This document shows positions 18,431-26,225 of a stretch of 64,000 bases of DNA, piece after piece. The DNA is from Bacteroidales bacterium UBA5833 (GTDB taxonomy: Bacteria > Bacteroidota > Bacteroidia > Bacteroidales > Lentimicrobiaceae). The translations under genes were made by a program, and so were the position numbers. Numbering within the stretch: the stretch's first letter is position 1; each line of letters begins with the position of its first letter. The notes below the pieces were generated by a model. That model searched no databases, was not told the DNA's origin, and saw only the letters and a list, made by a program, of their open reading frames with translations. The stretch is from positions 1-64,000 of the forward strand of contig DJGZ01000044.1 in NCBI GenBank assembly GCA_002433025.1. The letters are read 5' to 3'.

Positions 18431-18958
18431 CCTTGTGAATTTTCACGAAATCATATTATTAATCAAACATACATGAATTATAGGTTAGTCACGAAAGTTC
18501 AGAAATATTTTTAGGCTTTTTTTAGCTGTGCTGTTGCACAACCAAAACCATGAAGGCATTTTATTCTCCCGGATTGATCAGGTGGTTGCCCGGCAGGCCT
18601 GAACCATTGATTTTGTAATGATAACCCCGATTTACGGCTTGTTCAGTTTTTGACCGGACGACCTGATATTGAGGTGCCTTTAAAACGCGCTTACACCAAC
18701 GACCTTTCATTTTGTTGCTGGTAAAGTATTGACTTTCAATAATTATTTTTAATTTTGTTTTCATAGAATTTGATTTTCAACGTCAGGACTCCGGGGGAGC
18801 TCCTGATATTTTCAGGGGGCATGTTTCGGTAACATGCATTATTTCAATTCTTTATCTCCTGAATAGCAAAGCCTTAAAGGTTTTTTGGGCGCACCGGCGA
18901 AGTGTTTACAGCCGGAGGTGGCTTTCTAACCCTTTTAGCGTATCCTAAAGGAATTGCC
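18431..18958. other. Intergenic region between GH3 and the sodium:solute symporter
   Basis: Two hairpins stand out. TCAGGA-CTCC / GGAG-(C)-TCCTGA (18783-18806) is a 10-bp stem with one bulged base and a 3-nt loop. GCATGTT-TCGGT-AACATGC (18819-18837) is a perfect 7-bp inverted repeat. Neither is followed by a T-run. A 67-codon minus-strand frame (18561-18764) exists, but it has no recognisable homology or promoter and I do not call it a gene. Confidence 0.5.
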
Positions 18959-20425
18959 ATGGCGACAATTGATTTGCTGATTTTTATCGTGTATATGCTT
19001 GGGATGCTGGGTGTGGGATATTATTTCCATATCCGCAACACCGGGGTTGAAGATTATTATGTTGGTGGCCGTGGAATGGGAAAATGGCACATTGGCCTTT
19101 CGGTGGTTGCTACGGATGTAGGTGGTGGTTTTTCTATCGGGCTGGGCGGTCTTGGCTTTTTAATCGGTATTTCCGGATCCTGGATGCTGTTTACCGGCTT
19201 ACTGGGCGCCTGGATCAGCGGGATATTTTTAATACCGAGGATTAAAAGATTGTCCGACAAACACCGGTTTTTTACTTTTCCTGAAGTTTTTCTGCATTTT
19301 TTCGGATCCAGGGCTGCGCTCCTTGCAGGTCTGATTTCCGGTATAGGCTATCTGGGATTTACCAGTTCACAGCTTCTGGCAGGGGCAAAACTTGCATCGG
19401 CAGCATTCATCAGCCTAGACCTGACTACTGCACTGGTTGTTATGGGATTTGTTGCAGTGGGCTATACGGTGCTGGGAGGAATAAAGGCAGTGATTTACAC
19501 CGACACCGTTCAGTGGATTTTGTTGATGTCAGGACTTATTTTTTTAGCAATTCCGATGGCCTGGATTGCGGTGGGCGGATGGGAAAACATTTCAGCTTCG
19601 CTACCTCCCGAGTTTTTCTCTTTCACCAATCTTACCTGGCAACAGTTTCTGAACTGGATGGTAACCATACTCCCGATCTGGTTTGTAGGGATGACGCTCT
19701 ATCAGCGGATTTATGCCAGCAAGTCAGCAACAGAAGCCAGAAAAGCATGGTACATTGCCGGTTTATTCGAATGGCCTGTCATGGCATTTATGGGTGTCGG
19801 GCTGGGGCTGCTTTCCAGGGTGGCATTTCAGGATGGGATGTTTGCACCGCTGGGATTTTCACCTGAAGGCCATATGGATGCTGAAATGGGCTTGCCACTG
19901 CTGTTGCGTACCATTATGCCTGCCGGACTCCTTGGATTGATGCTGTCGGCTTATTTCTCCGCCATCCTTTCCACGGCCGACAGCTGTCTGATGGCATCTT
20001 CCTCAAATCTGCTTCACGATCTGATTCAGAAGCTTTTTCCTCATGCCATTAGCCAAAAGTCAGCGATGAAATGGTCGAAACTGCTGACACTGTTACTGGG
20101 AGTCGTTGCAGTTTTCATTGCCCTGAATCTATCGGAAGTATTATCCCTGATGTTATATTCCTATGCTTTCATGGTCAGCGGTTTGCTGGTTCCCCTGATC
20201 GCGGCCGTATTTGCAGGTCAGCGCAGCGAAACAGCTGCAGTACTCTCGATGTTCGCCGGTGGCGGGACCACCCTTGGGCTGATCGTTTCAGGTGCTGAGC
20301 TCCCGTTCGGACTTGATGCCAATGTATTCGGAATTGCGGCATCATTATTTACTTTCCTGATCTGCATATACATATCCGGATCTGAAAACAAATTGTTAAA
20401 GTATGAAAACACCCACAGAAATTGA
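18959..20425 (+). CDS. Sodium:solute symporter family protein
   Basis: A 488-residue SSF permease with about 13 hydrophobic helices, importing a small solute with Na+. Family features: the N-terminal IDLLIFIVYMLGMLGVGYY helix, then the YYVGGRGMGKWHIGLSVVATDVGGG region and GLLGLMLSAYFSAILSTADSCLMASSSNLLHD, with the serine/threonine Na+-site helix. The ATG at 18959 is chosen because an upstream GTG frame adds 19 residues with no family counterpart. The stop lies inside the alanine racemase gene (23-bp overlap), so the two are translationally linked. This context hints at an amino-acid-type substrate, but that is inference; the family also carries sugars, vitamins and carboxylates. Confidence 0.88.
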   Translation: MATIDLLIFIVYMLGMLGVGYYFHIRNTGVEDYYVGGRGMGKWHIGLSVVATDVGGGFSIGLGGLGFLIGISGSWMLFTGLLGAWISGIFLIPRIKRLSDKHRFFTFPEVFLHFFGSRAALLAGLISGIGYLGFTSSQLLAGAKLASAAFISLDLTTALVVMGFVAVGYTVLGGIKAVIYTDTVQWILLMSGLIFLAIPMAWIAVGGWENISASLPPEFFSFTNLTWQQFLNWMVTILPIWFVGMTLYQRIYASKSATEARKAWYIAGLFEWPVMAFMGVGLGLLSRVAFQDGMFAPLGFSPEGHMDAEMGLPLLLRTIMPAGLLGLMLSAYFSAILSTADSCLMASSSNLLHDLIQKLFPHAISQKSAMKWSKLLTLLLGVVAVFIALNLSEVLSLMLYSYAFMVSGLLVPLIAAVFAGQRSETAAVLSMFAGGGTTLGLIVSGAELPFGLDANVFGIAASLFTFLICIYISGSENKLLKYENTHRN

Positions 20426-21554
20426 AATCAGCCTGAATGCACTGGAGCACAATATCCGCTTTATAAAGCGGCTGGTAAAGAAAAATGTCAGAATTTCCTC
20501 GGTAGTAAAAGGGAACGCTTATGGTCATGGAATCGAACAGTATGTACCTGCTGCGGAAAGTTTTGGGATTGATCATTTTTCGGTTTTCAGTGTGGATGAA
20601 GCCTGCCGGGTGATGAAGGTAAAACAGCCCGGATCAGCCATTATGATTATGGGTTGGATTCCGAAGGATCAACTTTCGTGGGTAATCAGAAATGAGATCG
20701 AATGCTGGATATTTGATCTGGAAAGGCTGCGGTTATGTATAAAAGAAGCCTGGAAACAAAAGAAAAAGGCGCGCATACACATTGAGTTTGAAACCGGGAT
20801 GAACCGGACGGGTTTAAATGCTGCCGATGCCGCAAAGGCAATCAGCCTGATCAGGTCAAAACCCGAGACAATTGATCTTGTCGGACTTTGCACCCATCTG
20901 GCCGGAGCCGAAAGCATCGCCAATCATGTCAGGATTCACCGCCAGATCAAACAATTTAAACGCCTTGTCTCACTCTTTGAGCAGAACGGCCTCCGGCCAT
21001 CTGTGCTACATGCTGCCAGTTCGGCAGCAACAATTACTTATCCTGCTTTCCGTTTCAATATGGTTCGCATCGGCATACTTCAGTATGGTTACTGGCCGAG
21101 CCTGGAAACACTGATTCAATATATCGGTCACAGAAAAGACAAAAAAGATCCACTGCAACGGATTATACGCTGGAAGAGCAGCGTCATGGCCCTGAAGGAT
21201 GTTAAGCAGGGCGAATTTATCAGTTACGGAACCACTTTCCAGGCATCAGCACACAAAAAGATCGCGGTAATACCCGCCGGTTATGCGCATGGTTACAGCC
21301 GTTCACTCAGTAATTCGGGATCGGTGCTTATCCGGGAACAACGCCTGCCCATCATCGGAATGATCAATATGAATATGCTGATTGCCGACGTTACAGCGAT
21401 TCCGGATGTGAATACCGGCGATGAAGTAATTTTAATCGGAGATCAGGGAGCGCTCAGCATCAGTGTGGCTTCATTCAGTGAACTCAGCAATCAGCTGAAT
21501 TATGAATTATTGTCAAGGCTTCCAGCCGGAATTTCCCGTCGTGTTGTTCATTAA
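20403..21554 (+). CDS. alr: Alanine racemase
   Basis: A 383-residue PLP enzyme interconverting L- and D-alanine for peptidoglycan. Seen: the N-terminal PLP-lysine motif VVKGNAYGHG (Lys36), the barrel, then the C-terminal beta domain with the second catalytic base Tyr275 in ISYGTTF, and IGMINMNMLIADVT. The canonical motif VKANAYGHG has Gly for Ala here. The gene overlaps the symporter by 23 bp, which implies coupled expression. A terminator-like hairpin follows at 21659. Related racemases in the family use serine or broad substrates, so the exact substrate is probable rather than certain. Confidence 0.9.
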   Translation: MKTPTEIEISLNALEHNIRFIKRLVKKNVRISSVVKGNAYGHGIEQYVPAAESFGIDHFSVFSVDEACRVMKVKQPGSAIMIMGWIPKDQLSWVIRNEIECWIFDLERLRLCIKEAWKQKKKARIHIEFETGMNRTGLNAADAAKAISLIRSKPETIDLVGLCTHLAGAESIANHVRIHRQIKQFKRLVSLFEQNGLRPSVLHAASSAATITYPAFRFNMVRIGILQYGYWPSLETLIQYIGHRKDKKDPLQRIIRWKSSVMALKDVKQGEFISYGTTFQASAHKKIAVIPAGYAHGYSRSLSNSGSVLIREQRLPIIGMINMNMLIADVTAIPDVNTGDEVILIGDQGALSISVASFSELSNQLNYELLSRLPAGISRRVVH

Positions 21555-21650
21555 GAAAATTGGACGTCATTCCCGCAAAGGGTTTTGCATTCCTTAATAT
21601 CTTAGATAGAAGAACAAGGAAAATGGGGGACCTGAGCAGCATGCATGTTT

Positions 21651-21684
21651 AAACAAAAAGCCCCGGAGACCTGGCACCGGGGCT
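21651..21684 (-). terminator. Intrinsic terminator of pgk (hairpin shared with the alr end)
   Basis: AGCCCCGG (21659-21666) pairs with CCGGGGCT (21677-21684) around a 10-nt loop. On the minus strand it is followed by TTTTTGTTT, a good terminator for pgk. On the plus strand the following GATTTT is weaker, but it may also stop alr transcripts. Confidence 0.75.
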
Positions 21685-21711
21685 GATTTTAAATCACATT
21701 TTTTCAGTTGG

Positions 21712-22968
21712 TTATTCCTCAATGGCTGCTACACCGGGGAGGATTTTTCCTTCGATAAATTCAAGCATGGCACCTCCGCCAGTGCTGACGTAACTCACTT
21801 TATCAGCAAGTTTGAATTTATTAACTGCGGCAACTGAGTCTCCTCCGCCAACCAGCGAAAAGGCGCCCTTCTGGGTCGCATTGGCGATGGATTTGGCTAC
21901 CTGAATGGTACCTTCTGCAAATGCCGGCATTTCGAAAACGCCCATGGGCCCGTTCCAGAGAATGGTTTGTGAGTTCATAAGGATCTTATCGAACAGCGCA
22001 ACGGATTCAGGTCCGATATCGAGGCCCATCCAACCGTCGGGAATTTCGCCTGATTTAACCAGTTTAGTATCGGCATCATTGGCAAATGCATTGGCTGCAA
22101 CCGCATCTACAGGGAGAATAATGTTGACCCCGTGCATTTTTGCACCTTCCAGGGTGTTGATTGCCAGTTCGAGCAGGTCTTCTTCAACCAGAGATTTGCC
22201 TACGTTGCCGCCCTGTGCCCTGATAAAGGTAAACATCATGCCGCCTCCGATAATGAGGTTATCCACCTTATCCAGCAGATGGTTGATGATCTGTATTTTG
22301 CCGGAAACTTTGGCACCGCCGAGTACTGCCGTAAAAGGTTTTTTGCCTTCTCTCAGCACTTTATTGAGACTGCCGACTTCAGCATTCATCAGGTAACCGA
22401 ATAGTTTATCTTCGGGGAAATATTTTGCTACCAGCGCGGTAGAAGCATGGGCCCTGTGCGCAGTGCCGAATGCGTCATTGATGTAACAATCCCCGTATGT
22501 TGAAAGTTGTTTGGTGAAATCTTTCTGTTTTTCCTTTGTGGCGGTTTTGGCAGCTTTTTTCTCTTCTTCGGTCGCTGTTTCGGGCAAACGGGGTTTGCCT
22601 TCTTCCTCTTCGTAGTAACGGAGGTTTTCGAGCAGCAGCACTTCGCCCGGCTTAAGCCCGGCGCTCAGTGTTCTGGCCGATTCGCCCATGCAATCATCGG
22701 CGAATTTAACTTCCTGACCCAGTACATGGCTCAGATACGGTACGATATGTTTGAGTGACAGCTTGTTCTCGAAATTCTTTTTAGGTCTGCCAAGGTGCGA
22801 CATCAGCACCACTGATCCGCCTCCCGAAAGCACTTTTCTGATAGTGGAAAGGGCTGCATCAATGCGGGTTGTATCGGTAATTTTCAGGTCGTCGTCCAGG
22901 GGTACGTTAAAATCAACGCGGATAAGCGCACGCTTGCCAGTAAAATCGTATGAATCAATGTGTTTCAT
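21712..22968 (-). CDS. pgk: Phosphoglycerate kinase
   Basis: A 418-residue cytosolic glycolytic enzyme that transfers phosphate between 1,3-bisphosphoglycerate and ADP. Seen: N-terminal substrate motif IRVDFNVPLD, SHLGRPK, the central GGAKVSGKI, nucleotide-site sequence ILWNGPMGVFE, and the C-terminal GGGDSVAAVNK. The ATG at 22966-22968 is used; an upstream in-frame Met (22998) would begin with a lysine run and lies very close to the -7 box. A lysine/glutamate-rich insertion of about 20 residues (TATEEEKKAAKTATKEK) is an observable family variation. It is a single-gene unit with its own promoter and terminator. Confidence 0.97.
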   Translation of the reverse strand: MKHIDSYDFTGKRALIRVDFNVPLDDDLKITDTTRIDAALSTIRKVLSGGGSVVLMSHLGRPKKNFENKLSLKHIVPYLSHVLGQEVKFADDCMGESARTLSAGLKPGEVLLLENLRYYEEEEGKPRLPETATEEEKKAAKTATKEKQKDFTKQLSTYGDCYINDAFGTAHRAHASTALVAKYFPEDKLFGYLMNAEVGSLNKVLREGKKPFTAVLGGAKVSGKIQIINHLLDKVDNLIIGGGMMFTFIRAQGGNVGKSLVEEDLLELAINTLEGAKMHGVNIILPVDAVAANAFANDADTKLVKSGEIPDGWMGLDIGPESVALFDKILMNSQTILWNGPMGVFEMPAFAEGTIQVAKSIANATQKGAFSLVGGGDSVAAVNKFKLADKVSYVSTGGGAMLEFIEGKILPGVAAIEE

Positions 22969-22995
22969 AATTTTCTTTTCTTTTTTTTTACACTG

Positions 22996-23003
22996 CAAAT
23001 ATA
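22996..23003 (-). promoter_or_regulatory. -7 box of pgk
   Basis: TATATTTG on the minus strand is an exact match to TAnnTTTG, 27 bp upstream of the ATG at 22968, and so supports that start. No -33 TTTG was seen at 17-19 bp. Confidence 0.5.
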
Positions 23004-23172
23004 CTGAATTTCCGGATTTTTCAGGATTTCCATTTCACAGAAATCTGCCTGAACGGGAACTGCAGGTGATGCTAAAGCTTTATCAGAAGTGCAGAAAGTC
23101 TTCCGTGCTGGTGGTACGTAAGAGTTGATCTGAAAAGCAAGGATGAAAAAAATTGTGATCAGGATTTCGATT

Positions 23173-23604
23173 TCAGATGTTCTCCACCGAAATTCCCTCG
23201 TGAACCAGTTGCAGGGTCTCGATGGCAACTTCGCTTGCATCCGCCTTCAAAACCGGTCCTTCCAGTTTTACCGGCCATGCATTTTTAACCTTCCAGGTCA
23301 TCACAGGCTCATGTAATTCATTAAGGAGGGAGATGAGCAGGTCGCGTTTTTGGGCAGAATTAAAATGGTTTGAACTGATCCATTCGAAAAACTCATTATC
23401 ACCCCTGCTGATACAACGTTTAAGGATGATTGTATTTTCCTTTCTCAGTCCGGGCATTGTCGAAACAGTGGCCTCGCCTGAGGCGCCACCGCGATAATTT
23501 ATGAGATCGTATTCGATACTGAGACCGGACACTTCGGTAAAATCGATTCTTGAGCCTCCCCATTGGACTGTGAAGTGGTTGGCTGATAATGTAGAATTAT
23601 TCAT
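23173..23604 (-). CDS. Orphan phage tail-tube protein (T4 gp19-like family)
   Basis: A 143-residue protein resembling the gp19/Hcp-type tube subunits of contractile tails and injection systems. Recognisable features: an early FTVQWGG strand, FTEVSGLSIEYDLINYRGGAS (the VSGL...Y-RGG region typical of the family), the LKRCISRGDNEFFEWI segment, and a C-terminal strand pattern ending AIETLQLVHEGISVE. The ATG at 23602-23604 is preferred; the longer frame adds 14 residues without counterpart. No sheath, baseplate, spike or AAA+ gene is nearby; the flanks are pgk and a zinc-ribbon gene. It may serve a tail or injection apparatus encoded elsewhere, or be a domesticated remnant. Family assignment is from pattern recognition only. 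Confidence 0.7.
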   Translation of the reverse strand: MNNSTLSANHFTVQWGGSRIDFTEVSGLSIEYDLINYRGGASGEATVSTMPGLRKENTIILKRCISRGDNEFFEWISSNHFNSAQKRDLLISLLNELHEPVMTWKVKNAWPVKLEGPVLKADASEVAIETLQLVHEGISVENI

Positions 23605-23679
23605 AAGGCAGTGAATCAGGTTTTTGATGCATGATAAGATGCTCATTATTTTCAGGTGTGGTAATCTTTTATGTTAACA

Positions 23680-23687
23680 CAAATGTA
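23680..23687 (-). promoter_or_regulatory. Candidate -7 box for the gp19-like gene
   Basis: TACATTTG on the minus strand matches TAnnTTTG, 76 bp before the start codon. This suggests the gene is expressed as its own unit. No -33 partner was identified. Confidence 0.4.
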
Positions 23688-23775
23688 GCGGCATTGTTTA
23701 GCGCAGTCAGTATGTGCCGCATAATCCGCACATGTTGTCTGTTAAGCTGAATCCGCAGTTTAAAAAGGGTGAAGA

Positions 23776-24129
23776 TTACTTCTTGTCGCGTAAAACCAAC
23801 ATATAGAAGTCGTTTTCAAGCGGCAGGTACCCGTATTCATATACAAAGCGGTAGGTGGATCCTTTTTGGGTTGTGTAAAGATGCGTATGGTAATTGAAAT
23901 TAAAACCCAGGTTGGATAGCTTTTCCTTGCTTACCGTTGTTTTGTCGTTGGGGTTGAGTTCTGCCAGAATGCGCCGGTTCTTCCGGAGGATGTTATTAAC
24001 CTGACGCATAAATGCGGTGATATCGCTGTTCAGCCTGTTATTGTAATTGTTGCGGCACTGATCGCTGCAAAACTTTTTATCTGCCCGCCCAATCAATGGT
24101 TCGCCGCAGTCAAGACATGTTTTCTGCAT
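23776..24129 (-). CDS. Zinc-ribbon hypothetical protein
   Basis: A 117-residue cytosolic protein. The N-terminus carries a compact zinc-finger motif, C-x2-C (CLDC) then C-x3-C (CSDQC) about 14 residues later, followed by RNNYNNRLNSD, like the DNA- or RNA-binding ribbons of small Bacteroidota proteins. The remainder (about residues 40-117) is alpha+beta, ending in a FVYEYGYLPLENDFYMLVLRD strand pair. Function unknown. It is transcribed on its own between the gp19-like gene and the microprotein. Confidence 0.6.
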   Translation of the reverse strand: MQKTCLDCGEPLIGRADKKFCSDQCRNNYNNRLNSDITAFMRQVNNILRKNRRILAELNPNDKTTVSKEKLSNLGFNFNYHTHLYTTQKGSTYRFVYEYGYLPLENDFYMLVLRDKK

Positions 24130-24284
24130 AATTCTGAAAATTAGTTATCTATAAAATATCGATAAGTATTGGTTTATTGAGAGTATGTAATCGCCGGAAT
24201 CGTATCAGAATAGTAATAAAAATGCTGTAAACATGCTGCATGTTTACAACATAGAAAAAGATCAATAACGAAGAAACTGATTGC

Positions 24285-24383
24285 CTACTTATTCTTTTTT
24301 TCTTTTTTCTCGGCGCGCTTTTCTTTAAGGCTTTTGGTTGGCGCTTTCTTCGTTTCCTTTTTGGCATCCATGCTTTTTGCCAT
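24285..24383 (-). CDS. 32-residue lysine-rich microprotein
   Basis: A 33-codon frame beginning ATG GCA AAA AGC ATG GAT and ending AAT AAG TAG. The peptide starts MAKSMDAKKETKKAPTKSL and is nearly all Lys, Glu and Ala with no hydrophobic core, so it should be a charged, helical or disordered peptide. Support: it starts with a clear ATG downstream of a -7 box (24444-24451), stops cleanly, and from memory similar MAKSMDAKKE-type peptides are annotated in other Bacteroidota. A longer overlapping frame (24149-24367) in another phase gives a low-complexity arginine/lysine peptide and is rejected. Possible roles such as nucleic-acid or ribosome association are speculation. Confidence 0.6.
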   Translation of the reverse strand: MAKSMDAKKETKKAPTKSLKEKRAEKKEKKNK

Positions 24384-24743
24384 AGCTATGGTTTTTTGGT
24401 TAGACAAATGATTTCATCAATGATTGATGAAAAATTCTTTTTACAAAAATAAAGCAGAAAATCAGAAATATGACAAGGACATTTCATTTTTTCTTTTGCC
24501 CTGAATTTAAATGTCAAATGGCTGATCGGTTCTATTCAGCAATAGCAGCGCAAATCCGATACCCGTAATAAGCGTTTACAAACGTTTACAAATGATTTTA
24601 TCCGTAAGTAAATGATTAATAACCGAATCAGGTAAACAGGCCGTTATACTTTTGCTTCATCGTTCAACCAGACTGCGTATAGGTTGGAAAAAGTCAAGTT
24701 AATAAATGTTGAACAAGCCCTCACGGGCGCAAAACAGAAAACA
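24384..24743. promoter_or_regulatory. Divergent regulatory region between the microprotein and the ssb array
   Basis: Holds TATTTTTG on the minus strand (24444-24451), a -7 box for the microprotein, and TACTTTTG on the plus strand (24647-24654), a -7 box about 90 bp before the first ssb ATG. Between them the 10-mer CGTTTACAAA occurs twice in perfect tandem (24573-24582 and 24583-24592), one helical turn apart, a possible operator. No further gene is seen. Confidence 0.45.
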
Positions 24744-25088
24744 ATGAAAGCATTAAAGAATCATGTTCAGCTGATCGGCCACCTGGGTGCGGATCCTGAA
24801 GTAAAAACATTTGAAAACGGCCGTATGATGGCCCGCCTTTCGCTGGCAACCAATGAACCTGCCAGGGGCAAGAACGGGGAGAAGTCTATCCGCACCCACT
24901 GGCATACACTGGTTGTTTGGGGTAAACTGGCAGAAATATGTGCAAAGTACCTCCAAAAAGGAAGGGAGATTGCAGTGGAAGGCCGCATTTCTTACCGCAC
25001 CTACACAGACAATGAAGGAAACAGCCGCTTAAGCACTGAGATAACTGTAAATGACCTGTTGATGATCAGCGGGAAAAGGGCCGGTTAA
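24744..25088 (+). CDS. ssb: Single-stranded DNA-binding protein, copy 1 of 3
   Basis: A 114-residue OB-fold protein that binds single-stranded DNA. Seen: KNHVQLIGHLGADPEVKTF at the N-terminus, then RLSLATNEP, HWHTLVVWGKLAEICAKYLQKG, the EGRISYRTYTD loop and TEITVNDLLMIS. The protein ends at GKRAG straight after the OB fold, with no disordered linker and no acidic tip, which the main replicative SSB needs to recruit partners. The ATG at 24744 gives exactly the same length as the two following copies; an upstream TTG (24684) would add 20 unrelated residues. First gene of a tandem trio. Confidence 0.9.
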   Translation: MKALKNHVQLIGHLGADPEVKTFENGRMMARLSLATNEPARGKNGEKSIRTHWHTLVVWGKLAEICAKYLQKGREIAVEGRISYRTYTDNEGNSRLSTEITVNDLLMISGKRAG

Positions 25089-25143
25089 TTCCGGATACTT
25101 ACAGGAAACCATTCATTTTTAAAACTTAAAAAAACGAAAAGTC

Positions 25144-25488
25144 ATGAATAACCTGAATAACACAGTACAATTAATCGGTCGTCTGGGCGCTGATCCCGAG
25201 GTAAAGACGCTTAAAGGAGATCGCAGGGTTGCCCGTATGAGGCTTGCCACAAGTGAAACATACTATAATAAAGCTGGCGAGAAGGTGCAGGAGACCCAGT
25301 GGCATACCCTGGTTGCATGGGGCGGATTGGCAGATGTTTGCGCCAATCATCTTACAAAAGGACAGGAAATCGCCATTGAAGGAAAGCTCAATTACCGGAT
25401 TTACACCGACAAAGACGACAACAAGCAATTTTTCACTGAAATCACGGTAAACGATCTGCTGATGATCAGCGGCCGCAAAGCAGGATAA
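25144..25488 (+). CDS. ssb: Single-stranded DNA-binding protein, copy 2 of 3
   Basis: A second 114-residue OB-fold SSB, starting NNLNNTVQLIGRLGADPEVK and ending TEITVNDLLMISGRKAG. It begins 55 bp after copy 1, and the starts of copies 1 and 2 are 400 bp apart, as expected from tandem duplication. Differences from copy 1 are concentrated in the loops (KGDRRVARMRLATSET, YYNKAGEKVQETQWHT), so the copies have diverged. It also lacks the acidic C-terminal tip. Confidence 0.9.
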   Translation: MNNLNNTVQLIGRLGADPEVKTLKGDRRVARMRLATSETYYNKAGEKVQETQWHTLVAWGGLADVCANHLTKGQEIAIEGKLNYRIYTDKDDNKQFFTEITVNDLLMISGRKAG

Positions 25489-25542
25489 ACACTTATTCTT
25501 TTTCATAAAAACAGCGATTTTTTAACCTAAAATTTGATGAAC

Positions 25543-25887
25543 ATGAATTCACTGAGAAACCGCGTACAACTGATTGGCCACCTGGGCGCCGATCCTGAAG
25601 TAAAAACCTTTGAAAATAACCGGAAGGTTGCCAGGTTATCATTGGCCACCAATGATGAGTATACTGACAAGGAAGGTCAGAAAGTAAAACAAACCCAGTG
25701 GCACCAGCTGGTAGTATGGGGCAGGCTGGCCGAAACCTGTGAGAAGTATCTTACAAAAGGCAAGGAAGTCGCCATTGAAGGCAAACTGACTTACCGCACC
25801 TGGAACGACAAGGACGGGAAAAGCCACAACATTACCGAGATCATTGTAAATGAGCTGCTTATGATGGGTGGTAAGGAGAAGAAATAA
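25543..25887 (+). CDS. ssb: Single-stranded DNA-binding protein, copy 3 of 3
   Basis: A third 114-residue OB-fold SSB (NSLRNRVQLIGHLGADPEVK to NELLMMGGKEKK). The ATG at 25543 aligns with the starts of the other two copies and gives the same length; an ATG two codons earlier (25537) is possible. The spacing from copy 2 is 54 bp, and starts are 399 bp apart. It ends with basic residues (GKEKK), the opposite of the acidic tip of canonical SSB. A strong terminator follows 24 bp after the stop, closing the trio. Confidence 0.9.
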   Translation: MNSLRNRVQLIGHLGADPEVKTFENNRKVARLSLATNDEYTDKEGQKVKQTQWHQLVVWGRLAETCEKYLTKGKEVAIEGKLTYRTWNDKDGKSHNITEIIVNELLMMGGKEKK

Positions 25888-25911
25888 TCCCGGCCCTTTA
25901 TTGAATCTCAT

Positions 25912-25940
25912 GGCTGTCAGCAAAACTGGCAGCCTTTTTT
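25912..25940 (+). terminator. Intrinsic terminator of the ssb array
   Basis: GGCTGTCAG (25912-25920), loop CAAAA, CTGGCAGCC (25926-25934; one G-T pair) and then six T's (25935-25940): a textbook Rho-independent terminator 24 bp after the third ssb. Confidence 0.88.
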
Positions 25941-26225
25941 GTGACCCCGGCTTAACAGATCAGGCATCATACATAAATGCCACAAGGCATATCCAGTGAA
26001 AAATACAGACTAACGGATAGTTTTCGGGGTTTTGAATGCGGGGAAATGATTTTTCAACATGTTCCGGAGCAAAAACTTTTCACCGGAGCCGATAATTGTT
26101 GATAAATTTCATAAAGTATCTGAATTCAGCGATTTAGGATGTAATTCTTTTGTTACTTAATAATTGGGTTCTTGTAAATCTTACGGTTTGTTTATGATTA
26201 AATTTACCTCAGAGATGGATATTCT
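25941..26225. other. Intergenic region before the lipocalin gene
   Basis: A+T-rich stretch after the ssb terminator. No gene, repeat or complete promoter was recognised; TTACGGTTTG followed by TAAATTTA (26199-26206) is a poor -7 candidate. Confidence 0.3.

Noticed and set aside
18561..18764. 67-codon minus-strand frame between GH3 and the symporter
   Set aside because: No promoter, no recognised family and a biased composition; could be real but evidence is too weak.
24149..24367. 72-codon minus-strand frame overlapping the 32-residue microprotein
   Set aside because: Starts inside the microprotein in another phase and yields an Arg/Lys run from a repetitive A-rich stretch.
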